Part shown: piece by piece, positions 11,001-24,100 of the stretch
Position numbering within the stretch: position 1 is the first letter of the stretch
How the letters are laid out: the number at the start of each line of letters is the position of its first letter
Origin: Aculops lycopersici
Taxonomy: Eukaryota > Arthropoda > Arachnida > Trombidiformes > Eriophyidae
NCBI GenBank assembly: GCA_015350385.1
Contig: WNKI01000002.1
Span: 7,370,276 to 7,434,275 of the forward strand
Direction of reading: 5' to 3'
Length of the DNA: 64,000 bases
Program-made: the position numbers and the translations under genes
The notes under the pieces: model-generated
What the model was told of the DNA's origin: nothing
Databases searched by the model: none
The model's input: only the letters and a program-made list of their open reading frames with translations

Positions 11001-11451
11001 TTGATTCAGTCTGTTTATCTCTTGACTCTGTCTAGAACTAGAGTAAAAGGGATAGTGAAATAGTTAACGAGAAGTTAGATGGGTGACGTCAGAGTTATGG
11101 GCAACGAGTGCTCGTCCGGTCAAGCTCGCCACTGGCGGTCGTGGTTGTTGATGTTGTTGCTGCTGTTATTGCTACTGTTGTTGCCACTGTTGTTGCTACT
11201 GTTGTTGTTATTGTATAATAGCCAAGAAATAGCTTAAAGGCATAAATAACAGACAAGTTCACGAGAAGTGCCCTAGATAAATTACTAATTCTAAACCAAC
11301 AACTAAAGAAACATACTACCGCTTACCTGAGATTCCTTGACCATCGTCTGAAGCTAGTCGACGTAGGTAGCGCCTCTGCTACTGCTGGCGCGGCCGCCCC
11401 CGACTGACCATTTGACGGCGGAGTTTGCTGTCGCTTTGTGTGTCCATGCAT
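8027..11451 (-). CDS. Tubby-like protein (TUB/TULP, king tubby), seven exons
   Basis: Exons in reading order: 11451-11327, 11037-9679, 9235-9140, 9042-8988, 8890-8834, 8743-8647, 8256-8027. All six junctions are GT-AG and keep phase; the sum is 2019 nt, 672 residues. Tubby-domain pieces join in the family order: IVRDK and HPTYYLL; VLLAGRRRKKAKT (486-495, the basic PIP2-binding strand); TYLIG; KLKSNILGTQFTA; IIYETNVLGFRGPRKM; ILKNMTPSWN; ESHSYVLNFHGRVTQASVKNF; and the invariant end ALSSFDSKLACE. Tubby proteins bind plasma-membrane PI(4,5)P2 and, as TULP3, carry receptors into cilia with IFT-A. Residues about 50-65 (RLNQIERRRQFLEL) resemble the N-terminal basic helix that binds IFT-A. Oddity: about 210 residues, including an almost pure Asp/Glu run (about 355-381), are inserted inside the domain between two beta strands. 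Other tubby-family members have short loops there. Exon 1 is the least certain part. Confidence 0.88.
11148..11213. repeat. Imperfect (TTG)n repeat in Tubby intron 1
   Basis: Degenerate TTG/CTG triplet array on the plus strand (CAA/CAG on the coding strand) inside the first intron of the Tubby-like gene, so it is not translated in this model. Confidence 0.7.
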
Positions 11452-12492
11452 AATAACAGATTTGTTTAGTGCTCGTACTAACTTTCTTCTCCTTCCTCTC
11501 CTCCTCTCGCTAAGCTTGCCAACAAATTTTCTTTGGCCCTATCTTTTCTACTCACTCTCCACTCCTCTTGCTCTCCCTTTAAGTCTTAGCTTTCGAATTC
11601 TTCCTTAGCCCTTAAGCCAAATCTTGGGTGAGAAAGATTCAATTCAAATTTGTTAAGATGGTGGAAAATCCAGGAACTAACTAGAGTTTTAGGTGAGCAA
11701 ACTTTTAAGCAAAAAAATGGCAACAATAAACTAAACTAAATGCACAAATACAATGAAAATGATATTCCGACATGACGCCTCTCTAGCCTAGTTGCGGTCA
11801 ATTCCCGGATTTCTCGTGTACTTGTTCGCTGGCGGACATTTTGTACGTGCTGTTGCTTGTGGCGCGCAACACTCTCAGATTGTGTCACAGAATGTGGATG
11901 CAATCGAGAGTAGGGGTCGCAGCGAGCGTGGTTCCCCTGGCAACGGGTGCACTGACCTTAGCTACTTGAGGACCCTGTTTTCCCCCTTTTTGTCGGCAAA
12001 CTATTCGCCAGCGAACTCTTCTGGTCCAATCTCATTGGATGCTGTGTTAAAATGTGCTCTTGAGACAAAGCATCTCAACTTGGATAATCCTCGCTAGAAG
12101 CAACAGACTGTGATAGAGTAATGTCATCATTGTTAGGACACTATTATTTTATCTATATGTTGGAAATATTAATTTCTATTTCCAAACCAACCATCTCAAT
12201 CGGAATGATATTGGAACTAAGGAAAGCTATTGATTCAATTAAAGAGCAGCAAAAGCCCTATCAAATCTCGCCTAAGAAGCGAGAGTCATCAAAGCTCTGG
12301 CTGGTGGTTAGAAACTTTTGAACTTGTATTAGAGCACCATAAGGATAAAGAAAATGAAGGTGGAGAGTAAGAGTGAGAGTAAGTCCAATAAAATCGATCA
12401 GTCATTGAGTTAGCCCGTCAGAGTCGAGCTTAAAAGTGAGGAAACGAATGAGAAAGTGCACAGCGCCATTCATTCCTATGAAAGAGCAAGTG

Positions 12493-12692
<200 letters not shown>

Positions 12693-12862
12693 NNNNNNNN
12701 NNNNNNNNNNNNNNNNNNNNNNNNNNNNNNNNNNNNNNNNNNNNNNNNNNNNNNNNNNNNNNNNNNNNNNNNNNNNNNNNNNNNNNNNNNNNNNNNNNNN
12801 NNNNNNNNNNNNNNNNNNNNNNNNNNNNNNNNNNNNNNNNNNNNNNNNNNNNNNNNNNNNNN
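12693..12862. other. Assembly gap, 170 N
   Basis: Run of 170 unknown bases, bounded by ACGT repeats on the left and a short GA repeat (12863-12878) on the right. Any frame crossing it is an artefact. Confidence 0.99.
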
Positions 12863-15842
12863 GAGAGAGAGAGAGAGTTGAGCCATAAAAGTTGTCCAAT
12901 TGGCGCCAATACTTGATGCTTTGGCACCAATCCTCTCCTACATTCCAAAACTCGGCAGCGCCACCATTGCTACCACCCCTGCCGCCGGCCAAAACAGGCC
13001 AACAACATTGAGCAATCAAACTATCTGGATGGTTGGCTGGCTCGCTTGCTGGTTAGCTGTATAGCCAATTAGAATCTATGGCCAACGAGACAGTAAGCCC
13101 TAAGCTCTTGGACGGAAACCTGGTGGGCGAGCAAGCGCGAATCTGTGCAGAGTCATCGATGAGTTGATTACAATACATAAATCTAAAATCTTGTTACAAT
13201 CTCACAACGATCGCCAAGCGCCACGATCTTACTACAGCCAGCGGCTTTTCCATTCAGTCAAACTTTTACTAGTCGCGAACAATCATGTTATAATGGGGCA
13301 AATCCATTAAGACCAGTGCACGGCGGTTACTGTCGTTCAATTGGTCGTTGCATGCACCTAAGCTCAACTTTACCACTTCCATTACTACTGACAACTAAGA
13401 CGATGACGACTACGGCAACAACAACAACAACAACTAGCCGCCAGCTAACTGTCGACCATGACGGACTTCCGCTCGTCTTGGCTCAGCACAACATCGTCGC
13501 AGTCATCGACGACAACCACAACGAAAAGCGACAACTACCGCTACGACCACAATGGCTGTTAGCCAACCTGCCGGCTCATGAGCCCACCCTCTTAGCTGAA
13601 GAGATTGAGGAGAGTGAAATTTGCAAACCGATGACCTGTGCAGAATACAAGACCTGTTGCACTCGCTAGTCGCGACGGATAGGCGCTGGCTTCGTCGGAG
13701 GCAGTACTCTCTGACGAGAACAGAGTCTTTGTCGCCTTCACAAAACCATGACTATACTCCCACTGACGACCATGATGAAGACGGAGACAACCACGACGAC
13801 GACCTCCAGTTATCTTGAAGGCTGAGCGAACATGTGCAGCCACGCTCATCGACTAACCGAACCACTGACTCACAAGCAACGTTTTGATGATTCCCCCTAG
13901 ATGAAGGATGAGAGAAAGGGAAGGATCTAGTTGCCCAACTAACTGCCCCTGGCACTGTCTTTGTCGTTGTTGTCACTGACCGCCATTCCTTGGTGAGACT
14001 TGGTGACTTGGACGAAGACGATGACATCAACGACGACCACAACGATGGCGTCAGCTGTAGGGGTAGCCGAAAGCATCAGCATCAACCATCAAGAACAACC
14101 CCACCAGCGGCCCGGGTAGACTGCCATAATGAAGCCGGCCATCTTCTACTCCACCTCTGGCTGCTTGAATGTATTTAGAAATTATCAGTAGCCAGCTTTT
14201 AATTTCGCCTCCGCCACAAGCTGGTGGCTGGCAGCAAGGACAACTGGCTTTCAGTTAGCCAACTCGAACGCTGACTTTAAGTCAACTGGACTCGGGATGT
14301 ATCTAATCGCGCACTGATTGGCCTTAACTTGTCCGCCACTGGCCAGAAAAGCTGTTTGCTCGCCTTTAGCATCTTTCATCATCTTTTTTCGCTCGAAATG
14401 GAAGTTGCAAGAAGAGTAAGCAAGCATGTAAGTGAGAGTGTATAAGTGAGCGAGGATTGAAGAGAGGGAGCAGACGAGTAATGCAAGAGAGTGAGAGATA
14501 GAAGGAGAGAGTGGACGAGAGAAGTATGCGGTGCTTAAGGAATAAATTAGCCATTTCTCACTAGCTAGCTCACCACCCCCATAGAAGGCACGCACTAGCT
14601 CACGCACAGTCACATACTAAACTCCTACTTGTATACTAAAGTGTATACAAGTAAAAGCAAACAAACAAACTAGCTAGCCGGCTCGCTTTCTTGCTCGCCA
14701 TTCCGAACAGGTGCATAACGGATCGATCCAGATAACCGTCTGGTCAGTGGTAGCAAGATCAGCTGCAGCAGTAGCTACAGCAGCGGGGAGCAAGTAAGTG
14801 AATGTCCACGCTAGCGACGACAAGCTTGCCGGATGCTGGATAGAGATTGCCATCCGACGACTGGTCATTGATTAAATTTCAAACGTTCCTACTCGCTCAC
14901 TGATGCTAGCCACTGCTACTTGCGCTACTCCTACCACTACTACCATCACCACCATCAACCACCACCGTCGACCACCGAGCGACCAGCCGGCCACCGCTAC
15001 GATCATTCACGTGAATATCCTATGCTATCGCCACACCCGGGCACCGCCAGCCATATTCGGTCTCGTCTTGGCCACGTTTGTCCACGACGATACCAGCTTG
15101 CTAGGTTGAGCTCACCGACCACCAGTTCCAGCATGTCGGCCACCGTTGCACAATCGCAACCATAATCTCCAATGGTCACTTAAACGAGCCAGCGAACGCG
15201 CGCCATTGACGCAACATGCTGCTTCTCATTCATTTGTTGGCAGTGCCAAGAGACTTAATACCCACATGCTACCCGGCTCACCACTGCCACCGCCACCACC
15301 ACTGGAGGCTGGGGGATGACACCAAATTGAGGGGATAAGAAGATGACTGTAGGCTGACAGGTTGGCTATCCGGCTGACTAACATGCTAGCTGGCCGACTA
15401 ATCAATGGGCAGACGGTGGGGTAGGCATACCTCCACTAGGCTGGCCTTCAACCATGGGATTTCCGTCGTGTCCGTTGTCTAGCTTGCTGGAGGGATTCAA
15501 GCGCGCAGGCAGTCAGCGCAGCATCAAGCGAGCACTTTCGCCCGAGCTGGACGAGAGAGGATTGTGTGTGTGGCAACAGGTGACTGGTGCCAGCGCAGGC
15601 TAAGCGCGCGCGGAGGACTAATTCTCTGCCCCCTGAACCAACTCGCCAGCCAGCTAGCCTGCCGGCCATCCCGAGCGGTCAACCTGGCAAGCTCACGGGC
15701 TTGGGCCTGGCCTGTTGAATGACTGGCAAGCTAGGTGCCCGGCCAACAACAAGCTAACAAAGGCGCGAGAAACTAAATCAACCGAAGGCACGCGCGCTAT
15801 TTTGCTTCGTTCGCATTTTTCTCCTCATCGCAGATGGGCGAG

Positions 15843-15880
15843 TATATAAAGCGATCACTTAATCGTTTGAGTTATCATTC
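15843..15880 (+). promoter_or_regulatory. TATA box plus arthropod initiator
   Basis: TATATAAA at 15843-15850 is followed by TCATTC at 15875-15880, which fits the arthropod initiator TCA(G/T)T(C/T). With the A at 15877 as +1, the TATA box lies near -32. The implied 5' leader of about 147 bases is rich in CCAA repeats and ends in AAATGAAA at the start codon. This is the clearest core promoter in the window. Confidence 0.7.
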
Positions 15881-16023
15881 TACAAGTTGTTGTCATCCAA
15901 CACAAACCAACCAACCATCAAGGAATTGAAGAGCCTCAAGATTTTGACTTCAAGTCGAATCTTCTAACTACTACTAAATATCAACCATACAATACACAAA
16001 CCAACCAACCAACTCACATCAAA

Positions 16024-16614
16024 ATGAAATTTGTTCAAATTTTATGTTGCGCCGTCTTGGTGGCCTGCCTCATCAGCATGGTCCCATCACCAGCTGAGGC
16101 CGGAAAGAAGAAGATGGTCAAGAGTGCCGCTCTATTGGCCCTAGTGCTCAAGAACCACTTCCACAAACAACTCGGATTCTTCCCATTGCCACTCCCAATC
16201 CCAGTCGCCATTGAGCAGAAGTTGCCACCCAAGGTAAGTGATCGAGTCAATCAAATGGAAACATAGTTTCGCTTCCGGTTAGCCTAGCAAAACTTGGTAT
16301 CACAAAAACAAAGAAGATCTCAAAAGAGCCCGCTCAAACTTCAGTGAAACTAACAAACAACCTAATCTCCTCAATCTATAAAACTACAGTACCCCTCATA
16401 CCCATCATACCCACAACCAAGCTACCAGCAACCATCGTACGCTGCTTCCTACCAAGAGCCAACTTACTCACAGCCATCGTACGAATCAATGGACTCGTAC
16501 GCCACAAACGAGCACCAATCATACTCAGGCAACAACAACAACAACAACAACCAGTACGACCTAAGCCAATACTCTTCAGCTGATGAGGGCTCAGACTACG
16601 CACCACAATACTAG
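16024..16614 (+). CDS. Small secreted Tyr/Pro/Ser-rich protein, two exons
   Basis: Exon 1 is 16024-16233 and exon 2 is 16390-16614, split by a 156-bp phase-0 GT-AG intron (AAG/GTAAGT to ACAG/TAC); 144 residues in total. A typical signal peptide ends at SPAEA/GKKK (about residue 26). The first part of the mature chain is basic and hydrophobic; exon 2 encodes repeats of the type YPSYP, PSYQQPSY, PTYSQPSY, then a seven-Asn run and an acidic end. Tyr/Pro repeats of this sort are known from cuticle, silk, glue and eggshell proteins, but I cannot assign a family. The strong TATA/Inr promoter agrees with a highly expressed structural or salivary product. Extracellular location is well supported; the function is unknown. 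Confidence 0.8.
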
Positions 16615-17028
16615 ATCACCTAATGAACCTAAAGAAAAGTTAAACACAGAGAGGATATATATTTAATATTTATTATATATTATTATACAGAATAAGCGAG
16701 AGAATGTTATTAAGACAGCAACTCCATTCAACCCTATCATTACGAAACATAGAAACACACAACACCACAAATACATGCACCCATACCCCTTTACTCACAA
16801 AACATAACACCACAACTCAATTACAGACATAAATACAAACACACACAGACACAATTAGATACACAGCACAATCACCAACACAACACCGACACAACAACCA
16901 AGAAACTCAAACAGTAGATGTTACATGTAAAACCCATATAATGAATCACCTATTGGGAAGGTCAAAACACCAACACCACAACAACAACAACAAGCGAGAC
17001 CAGGATCAGCAATGATTTTGGTTTCGTA

Positions 17029-17034
17029 AATAAA
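17029..17034 (+). promoter_or_regulatory. Candidate poly(A) signal of the secreted-protein gene
   Basis: AATAAA about 415 bases after the stop, at the end of a CA/ACAAC-rich presumed 3' untranslated region. An earlier non-canonical signal is possible. Confidence 0.4.
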
Positions 17035-18128
17035 TATTAAATTATGAAATTGATATAAAAAATACGCACTGATGTTTTTCAATTTGCTTCTCTTTATTGC
17101 CCAATTTTCAACTTCCTTTTTAGAACTTCCTCAAGCTGGCTGACTAGCCAACAGTTTACCTGGCTGACCATTTAGTCGCTAAGGCTAGTTTTCAATGGCT
17201 CGCAACCTCTTCCCGTCCTTTCATTGCTACTAACTAGCTAGATTATAGTTGGCTAACTGAAACCAGCGAAGTCAGCCTGCAGCCGATAGCATTCATCAGC
17301 GCTGGCAATTTGCTAAGAGCTAACCACTCGTTGCATTGCGTTGCTTTGCCAGTTTGCTGGCGCTTCAGGCGGCAGCTACGGTGACTCGCTTGCTGGCTCA
17401 CTGGCTTACAATGAACAGGAAGCCAGATGATGATCGCAACTAGCATCATCACCATCATGATCACGGTCCAGTTGCCTCCGGTGCCAGTGGCGACGACGAC
17501 GTTGTCGTTGTCGACGCCACTTTCGAGCTTCCTGTTTCATCTCTGAACTCAACTACCTGTTGAACCACTGGTGGCGCCGCTTGGCATTTTGTTCGCGTCG
17601 TCCAGTTGCATAATTACGACACACGAGCGAGAACCAGTTGCCGCCGCCGCTTCACTGCCACGCAACTACTCACCTGTTACCACAACAACATCAGCATCAA
17701 TGGCAACAACAAGAGAAACAGCTACATTCGCGGAGGAAGCAACACAGAGAGCCGACAAGGCGACGGGTTATGTGTTGCGCTTTCCCACGCCATCAGCAGC
17801 AGTAGCAGAATCTTTATAACTTCAACTATCACTTTCAATTCTACTTTTGCTTTTACTGGCACTAGCACCAACAGCATCATGATCATTAAACTCATTGAAA
17901 GCGCAAAAAAGAAAGTGACGCCTTGCCAGCTAGTGGCCAGGCGAACACAACAAGAATGTCCACGACCACAACAAACTTTTGTGATGCTGTGTGGCCAGTA
18001 CCACTACAACGACAACAAACACCACCACCACTGCCATGTCCTTAAAAACCAACTAAACTCTCGGCCAATCCGATCCTCTGGTCTAATTTCAACTAGTTAG
18101 AGCGTTAAAAGTTCAATTGCTCTAGAGA
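17035..18128. other. Intergenic region between secreted-protein gene and huntingtin 3' end
   Basis: About 1.1 kb of triplet-rich (CAA, CAC, GAC) sequence. The plus-strand frame at 17606-18100 is open for 164 codons but looks like translated simple sequence. I see no gene. Confidence 0.5.
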
Positions 18129-18134
18129 TTTATT
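18129..18134 (-). promoter_or_regulatory. Poly(A) signal overlapping the huntingtin stop codon
   Basis: On the minus strand the stop and the hexamer read TGAATAAA: the A of TGA is the first A of AATAAA. If used, the 3' untranslated region would be only about 20-30 bases. It also argues that no further coding exon follows. Confidence 0.5.
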
Positions 18135-21100
18135 CACGGCTTGATCGCCTTAAGCTCGGACTCGGTTACAGTCTCGCAAAGGGCCTCCAATAGTTTCATT
18201 ATTTGAGTTTTCTTTGTTAGTAGCTTGGCGTTGTCGCGATTCAATATAATTGGCATCAACTTGAGGATCCAGGCCAATCGGCTTTGGCGCAATCTCTTGA
18301 AATGATCCAGTTCCCAGGCGCCGCTTGCAACAATATTGATACTATCCTCCAGCAAATAGTAGGCCCCGTAAAGTGCGCTCATTTTCAATGGGCCAAACTC
18401 GGACTTGACGCAATTTTCAATCGACTGACGACACTTTTCAAACATCACATCTCGGTGGTTGATTGTACTTGCCGTCGTTAGCTCGCTTGGAACCTCATAA
18501 CAACACACGGTTGTTGCTTTACATAATCCCAGAATTAATGATTGCATCTGTATTTTGTCCTCATTGTACTCGGCCAATCGGAACATGTGTATGAAGGTTT
18601 CAAATAACCAATCATACTGCTCGTAGTCGGTAAACATATCACTCAATGCCAAGACTGATTCGGCAATGGTACTAGTCAGTGGGGGTGCCAGCTGATTCGC
18701 CCTACTATCCTTGATACTCGTTTGCGATCTCAATGGAGTTGACTGATTCATCACCATGAGACCTGTTGATGAATCCTTGGCGCTTATCAAGCTTTCACTT
18801 GGATCCTTGATCTTTTGCTTATAAATTGTAAGTAATAATCTGATGCATGATTCAACATCCACATCCTCAGATTTGAAACTTGTATCATTCTGATCGTTAT
18901 CTATAATGACAGTTTCCTGCATCCCAATCTCTAAATTCAAGATCGAGTTCATCCTCAATTTTTGTGCGGGTATTCTAAGGTAGTTGCTAAAGCCGGAGTT
19001 GTTTATACTCTCATTTGCAATCGACTTTGGTGATGGTGGTGGATCAGAATTTGACTTTTTAATGGCTGCCTTGTAACCTCCGCGATCAGACTCCAGCGAT
19101 TCAAATATATTCCGCGTCTTCTTGTTCAAAGCAGATAAATTTGATCCTATTGCTTTGGTCAGCTCAATCACCCGCTCATCAAAACCCTGGACCGGGTACA
19201 AGTCTTCAGATGTTGGGTCGCCCATAATTCTCTTGCGGGTCATCAATAGCAAGCGAGTTATGGTGGTTACAGTTTTCTTTGCCGCTAATAAGTTAATTCT
19301 CTTGTTCTCAGCTTCATGAGATCCATAGGGTGAGGATGAGTTGACACCGGAAGTGTCCGTTTGGGATAAACTCGATGATAGGACACCAAGCAGGGTCATC
19401 CAAGCTTCCTCAAATTGGCGCCGATTTATCCAGCCGAGCTTAAGTAGTCGATCACAAAAGTTTTCCAAGATGCCGTAATCCTTGATCAAGATATCGTGTG
19501 TAACCATTGGAAAATTTGTCTTGTAAGTATCCTTCTCATCCAAACTCAAGGGCCAGATATTTTGTCGCCAAAGTTGAGGCGGCGTCAATACAAAAGGATT
19601 TATAATTGGTAATCGTGCGAGCCTAATGATAATTTCTTCGAGAAACTCATATTGAGTAATATTTAGGTAATCAAGATTCTCCACTAAAAATAGCGCTTTG
19701 AGACATGAGGATCTAACCGCGTCAATAACTTCTTTCTCTGTCCTCTCGTTTGCATCCCTAGACAAAAATGGTTTCTTGTCAAGCTCAGCCTTTATAACAG
19801 GACGCTTAGTTCCGATTAATAGACTTGGTTGTAAAGGTGGAAGCTTGTCAAATATGAACTCTTTTGCTCCCTTACCGGCACTAGCTAAATCCTGTTGAGG
19901 CTTCGACTCTCCGTTTAGCCATAATCTTGGTCTCACTAACCTAGTCGGCGGTGGTAAGATGTTAAGTGCGAGCGAGTAGATTGCAGTAACCAGGAAACTA
20001 ACCAAGACCTCATCCTTGATCAATCTTTCAGTAACAAGAGGATCGGCCAGGTAGTTTTGCAGCGTATTCAAAGCAGGCATTAGGGTTGATATGTTTGCCG
20101 TTCCATTTTGCTCGGCTAGCCAGTAGATGAGGTTTGATTTTGAATAAAGTGTTTCTACTTCATCTTCGTCCGAATCATCATCTGAATCTTGCTTAACCAT
20201 GTGGAGCTCGATGGTAGGATTTTCCGACTGACCGCGACTTGTTTCTCGTAACTCGGTGAGTAATTTTGTTAAGCTTGGGTACAGCTTGGAGTCCAGCATT
20301 GAAATAATACGGTCTAAATCTTCAACTGTCAACTGATTGATTACTTCCTCGTTTGTGGTTACTAGACTCTTGTTTGTTTCATTGAGCAATTTCTGGACTG
20401 TTGAGCAAGCGAACTCTTCAATACTCCTAGTTAGAGACCGATATGGCATCAGCTGGTGCGACGATAGGAGCTTCTCAACTAATAGTACCACTAATGATCC
20501 ATATTGAGTATAGTGCACCTGCTCTAGCGTCCATAGGAGTCTAGTAACGAGCGAGATGGATGTTAGATTGTTGTAACCGGTGTTGATGGCTTGAATGAAT
20601 ATACCACTAGAGGCCGAGTTCCCATGGACAGCACTAATAAATTCAGTTATCGGCATCTCATGCGACCATCTGATGATATCATTGATGTGATGGATTATAA
20701 GCCAGGTGATGTGTTCAACATCATTCATGCTAACAGTTACAAAGTCTAGGACCAAACATAAGACACCTCTTCTTGTTAACTCTATGTTTGGAGATAGACA
20801 TTGCTCCGTGTTTCCGATGTTCACCTCGCGCTCTAGAAGCTGGCCATCCTCACCGCTAGTCTCAATGATATTCCTATTAAGTGCTTTATCGCGAGTCTCC
20901 GCAACGGCTATCTTCTTGATGAAACTTCTTCTCAACTGGTCACTAAAGCTAATATCAGATAAATTGAGTGAAGATGGGCGATTAATGTGAGTATTGCGCT
21001 TGAAACTTGACTCTTCTCTTGTATCTGACATTACTTCCGTAGCGGCGTCGTCGAAAGAGGGGCTCGTTAGCGAAGATGCTGGACATTTGCTGATAGTTTG

Positions 21101-24100
21101 AACTTGACAATGGTGACATTCGTATACAAGTAGATATCTCCAGTAATCACGGTTGCAATCCACGTTATTTAGTAACATCATAACATTTGACCAGAAGATA
21201 GTGAGATCAGGTTGAACTAACTTGATGTGAAAGAACATGAGTTCACATGCATTCAAGCAGAAGCCGGTATTTGGATTCCGTGACCAGGTGCATAGACTCT
21301 CAAAAGCGCTAGGTCCTTGAGTGTTTCTCTTGATTTCCTTTTTCAAAAAGTCAACTGCACTACGCGATAGTTGAAAGAACAGGCCGGATTGGAACATGTG
21401 TGTCAAGTATAGGATATAGCATGACAATTGTTGAATCAAAAATTGTACATTTGACGGCTTGATTGCTGTAGAATCATATAGATGAACGAAGATCTCCGAT
21501 ATGCATAGCTGCGCTATGTGCAATAAATATTTCACAAAGACCTCATCCGGCATTGTTTCTTTAAGTCTTGCCAAGAAGACTTCCTCTTTTACCTGAGTCG
21601 TGAGTATATGAATAGCTATGATTACCAGTGACATCCATCTTTGAAATTCCTTGGCCTGATCTGGGCCTTTGCCAAATGACGGCTTCGGGGCCTCGAGTAG
21701 AGTCTCAAAGATAAAATTTACCGGTTGAAAGACTTCAGGTGAAATATTTTCGATGATCCGTCTTGTTAACTCAATTCTCTTATAGTCGGTCAAGTTGACC
21801 TTCCTTTCTAGCAGCATCTTTGGTATGATTGACAATAGATGCCGCGACAATTTCTTATACTTAATCTCACTTGAGTTTTGCCTACTTTCTAATATAAGGA
21901 TCGATAATAGATCATAGACTTCCGGATTGTCAATGACGTCAAGTAACTTTTGTGCAACAGTTTCTCTTTCAGCTTCCAGTATTTCGTAGACATCCTTCTT
22001 ATAAGGATCACTCGGTTGGTGTTCTTGCAGTTCAAATGTATCCCCGGACATGCTACTACTACTCGTGATAATCTTGTTATCAGCTTGACTACCGAACGAT
22101 TGAAAGTTTTTGGTCCGATAGATGAACAAATCTTCGACTAGACACCGCAACAATGGTACAACATAAGTTGATATATCCTGTTCGGTGACGGAAGAGATGC
22201 TCAGTTTGGCACGCAAGTCGTCAAATTTCTGTATTACCGTTGGAATCAAGAACATTGGTTTGCTCGGTCCTCGTTCATAAGTTAGTAGCGTCAGGAATGT
22301 AAATCCGGTTCTCAATAGAATTGATATGCCTTGTTGCCTACAAGAGAACATTTTTTCACCACAATGATCCAGTAGTTTGGTGATGCCATTGACAAAATCT
22401 TGAGCTTGAGGTAACTTCTGGTAGTTGACTCGCAATAAAATTAGATAGCTCATCAAGTGGAGAGTTTCTCTTTGATATTGATTGAACCCCTTTGACATGA
22501 AGTTATTCATGCAATCGGTCACAATTGGTGTAAATTCTGTTATAGTATTCTTCAGTATTTCGCTAATCTGCCTTACCCTAGGCGAGATCGGCTGAGTTGG
22601 GTTAAACTCGAATAGCGATCTAACACGCTCCTCTATGCGTCTTCGAACCTTCAAGGCTCTACGACTCTCATAGTTCATTACAGCTAATGCCTTGTCAGAG
22701 GTGGGCGTAATTCGAGAGCAATTGATTGAATAATAATTCGAGAAAATCTTGTATGGATTGCTAACTAGATGATGATATACTCCTTGCATCGAGGCAGTTG
22801 AAATCTCGTGTTGAGAGATCATATTTGATGGTGAGGATACCCATGCCTCCTCTTCAAACCAATCGTTTGGATCCACCTGATAGAGTGCCAGAATGTTGAT
22901 GCCGAATAAACTCTTGAGCAATTGCCTAACACATATGATGGATGATGGGCCACAGGTTGTGGAAGTTATCCTCAAGTATCCTAGAAGATCACGGCAACTC
23001 TCACTAGACTTGTTCATTCCAACGAACTCTAAGAGTGACGAGATTCCGGATAAGCATGTCTCTAATATTTGGAAGAATTTTTCGTCTTTTTGATTGAGAT
23101 TTTTCTTGCTACTCTTAAAGGACGATTCCAATTTCCTATGAATGCGACCAAATAGAAATCGATTGGATGTCAAGGCATCATGACTGACTAGAGATTCCTG
23201 AACTGAGATCTTGTTGTTCTGTGCGCCAGGTTGTTTCGCGGAAGACATAGCGAAGGGGTTGCTCTTCTCCTCTATGATATACGAGGCTAACCAAAGCAGC
23301 TTTGTTAGATGGGAGAAGAACACTTGGAGTGTTTCAGATAGACTTGGCTGTCTGAGTGTCAATTCCGGCCATTGACCCTCTCGAAACTCGGCTTGTCTTT
23401 TATGGAATGGTTTCATCTTCTGGTGCTCATAATCGTGCAAGACACTCTCGTGACAAAGTGCATATAGAAGCTGTTGAGAGAAGGCTAAGAAGTTTCTGTA
23501 TGCTTCCAGGTCTTCGACTATGACATCTGGCTCATTCAGATTCTCCAAGTAACTCAATAGGAAGTTAAGCAATGTAAAACTTTCACAGTATTCAGAGGGT
23601 CTACAATCCCAAGAGGTGGCATACTGGCTAACTGGGTAAACTAATGATAGTTCATAGAAGGTCTTTACAATGGATGATATTGCGGTCTTGCCTTTGTCCA
23701 GACTACTTTCAATAGATAATTTAAGTAGGCCGACAACATACATTAGATTGATTGTGATACCAACTCGGTGCTGGCTCTTCATAACATCTATTTGAGTTTG
23801 AGTTTGCTCATTGTACGGATTGTCATATGATTGTATAATGGACGAGGATAGAAACTTGTGACCGTTCTTGATACAAGATGTCTCGTGCAACTCAGAGCTT
23901 ATTGCAGGCTCATCATCACCATTGAAATGGTTAATGTGCTCGTCAGCTTGCTCTAGGACGACTAGATGCTCGCTAGCTAGATCATCAGCGAGTGACACAA
24001 TAGGATCGCTGCAACGATGGGGTATGTTTCTGGGTCCATTGTTGAGGTTAGTTACATAAAGATTAGGAACAATATTAATTAGAGCGTTTGAGGCAGCTAT

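Noticed and set aside
13316..13669. Plus-strand frame of 117 codons ending in a Cys-containing tail (CKPMTCAEYKTCC)
   Set aside because: It begins at GTG, has a Thr run from ACA/ACG repeats, and has only a weak signal-like start. Possible small secreted peptide, but not supportable.
17606..18100. Plus-strand frame of 164 codons
   Set aside because: Composition is translated CAA/CAC simple sequence; no domain, promoter or homology.
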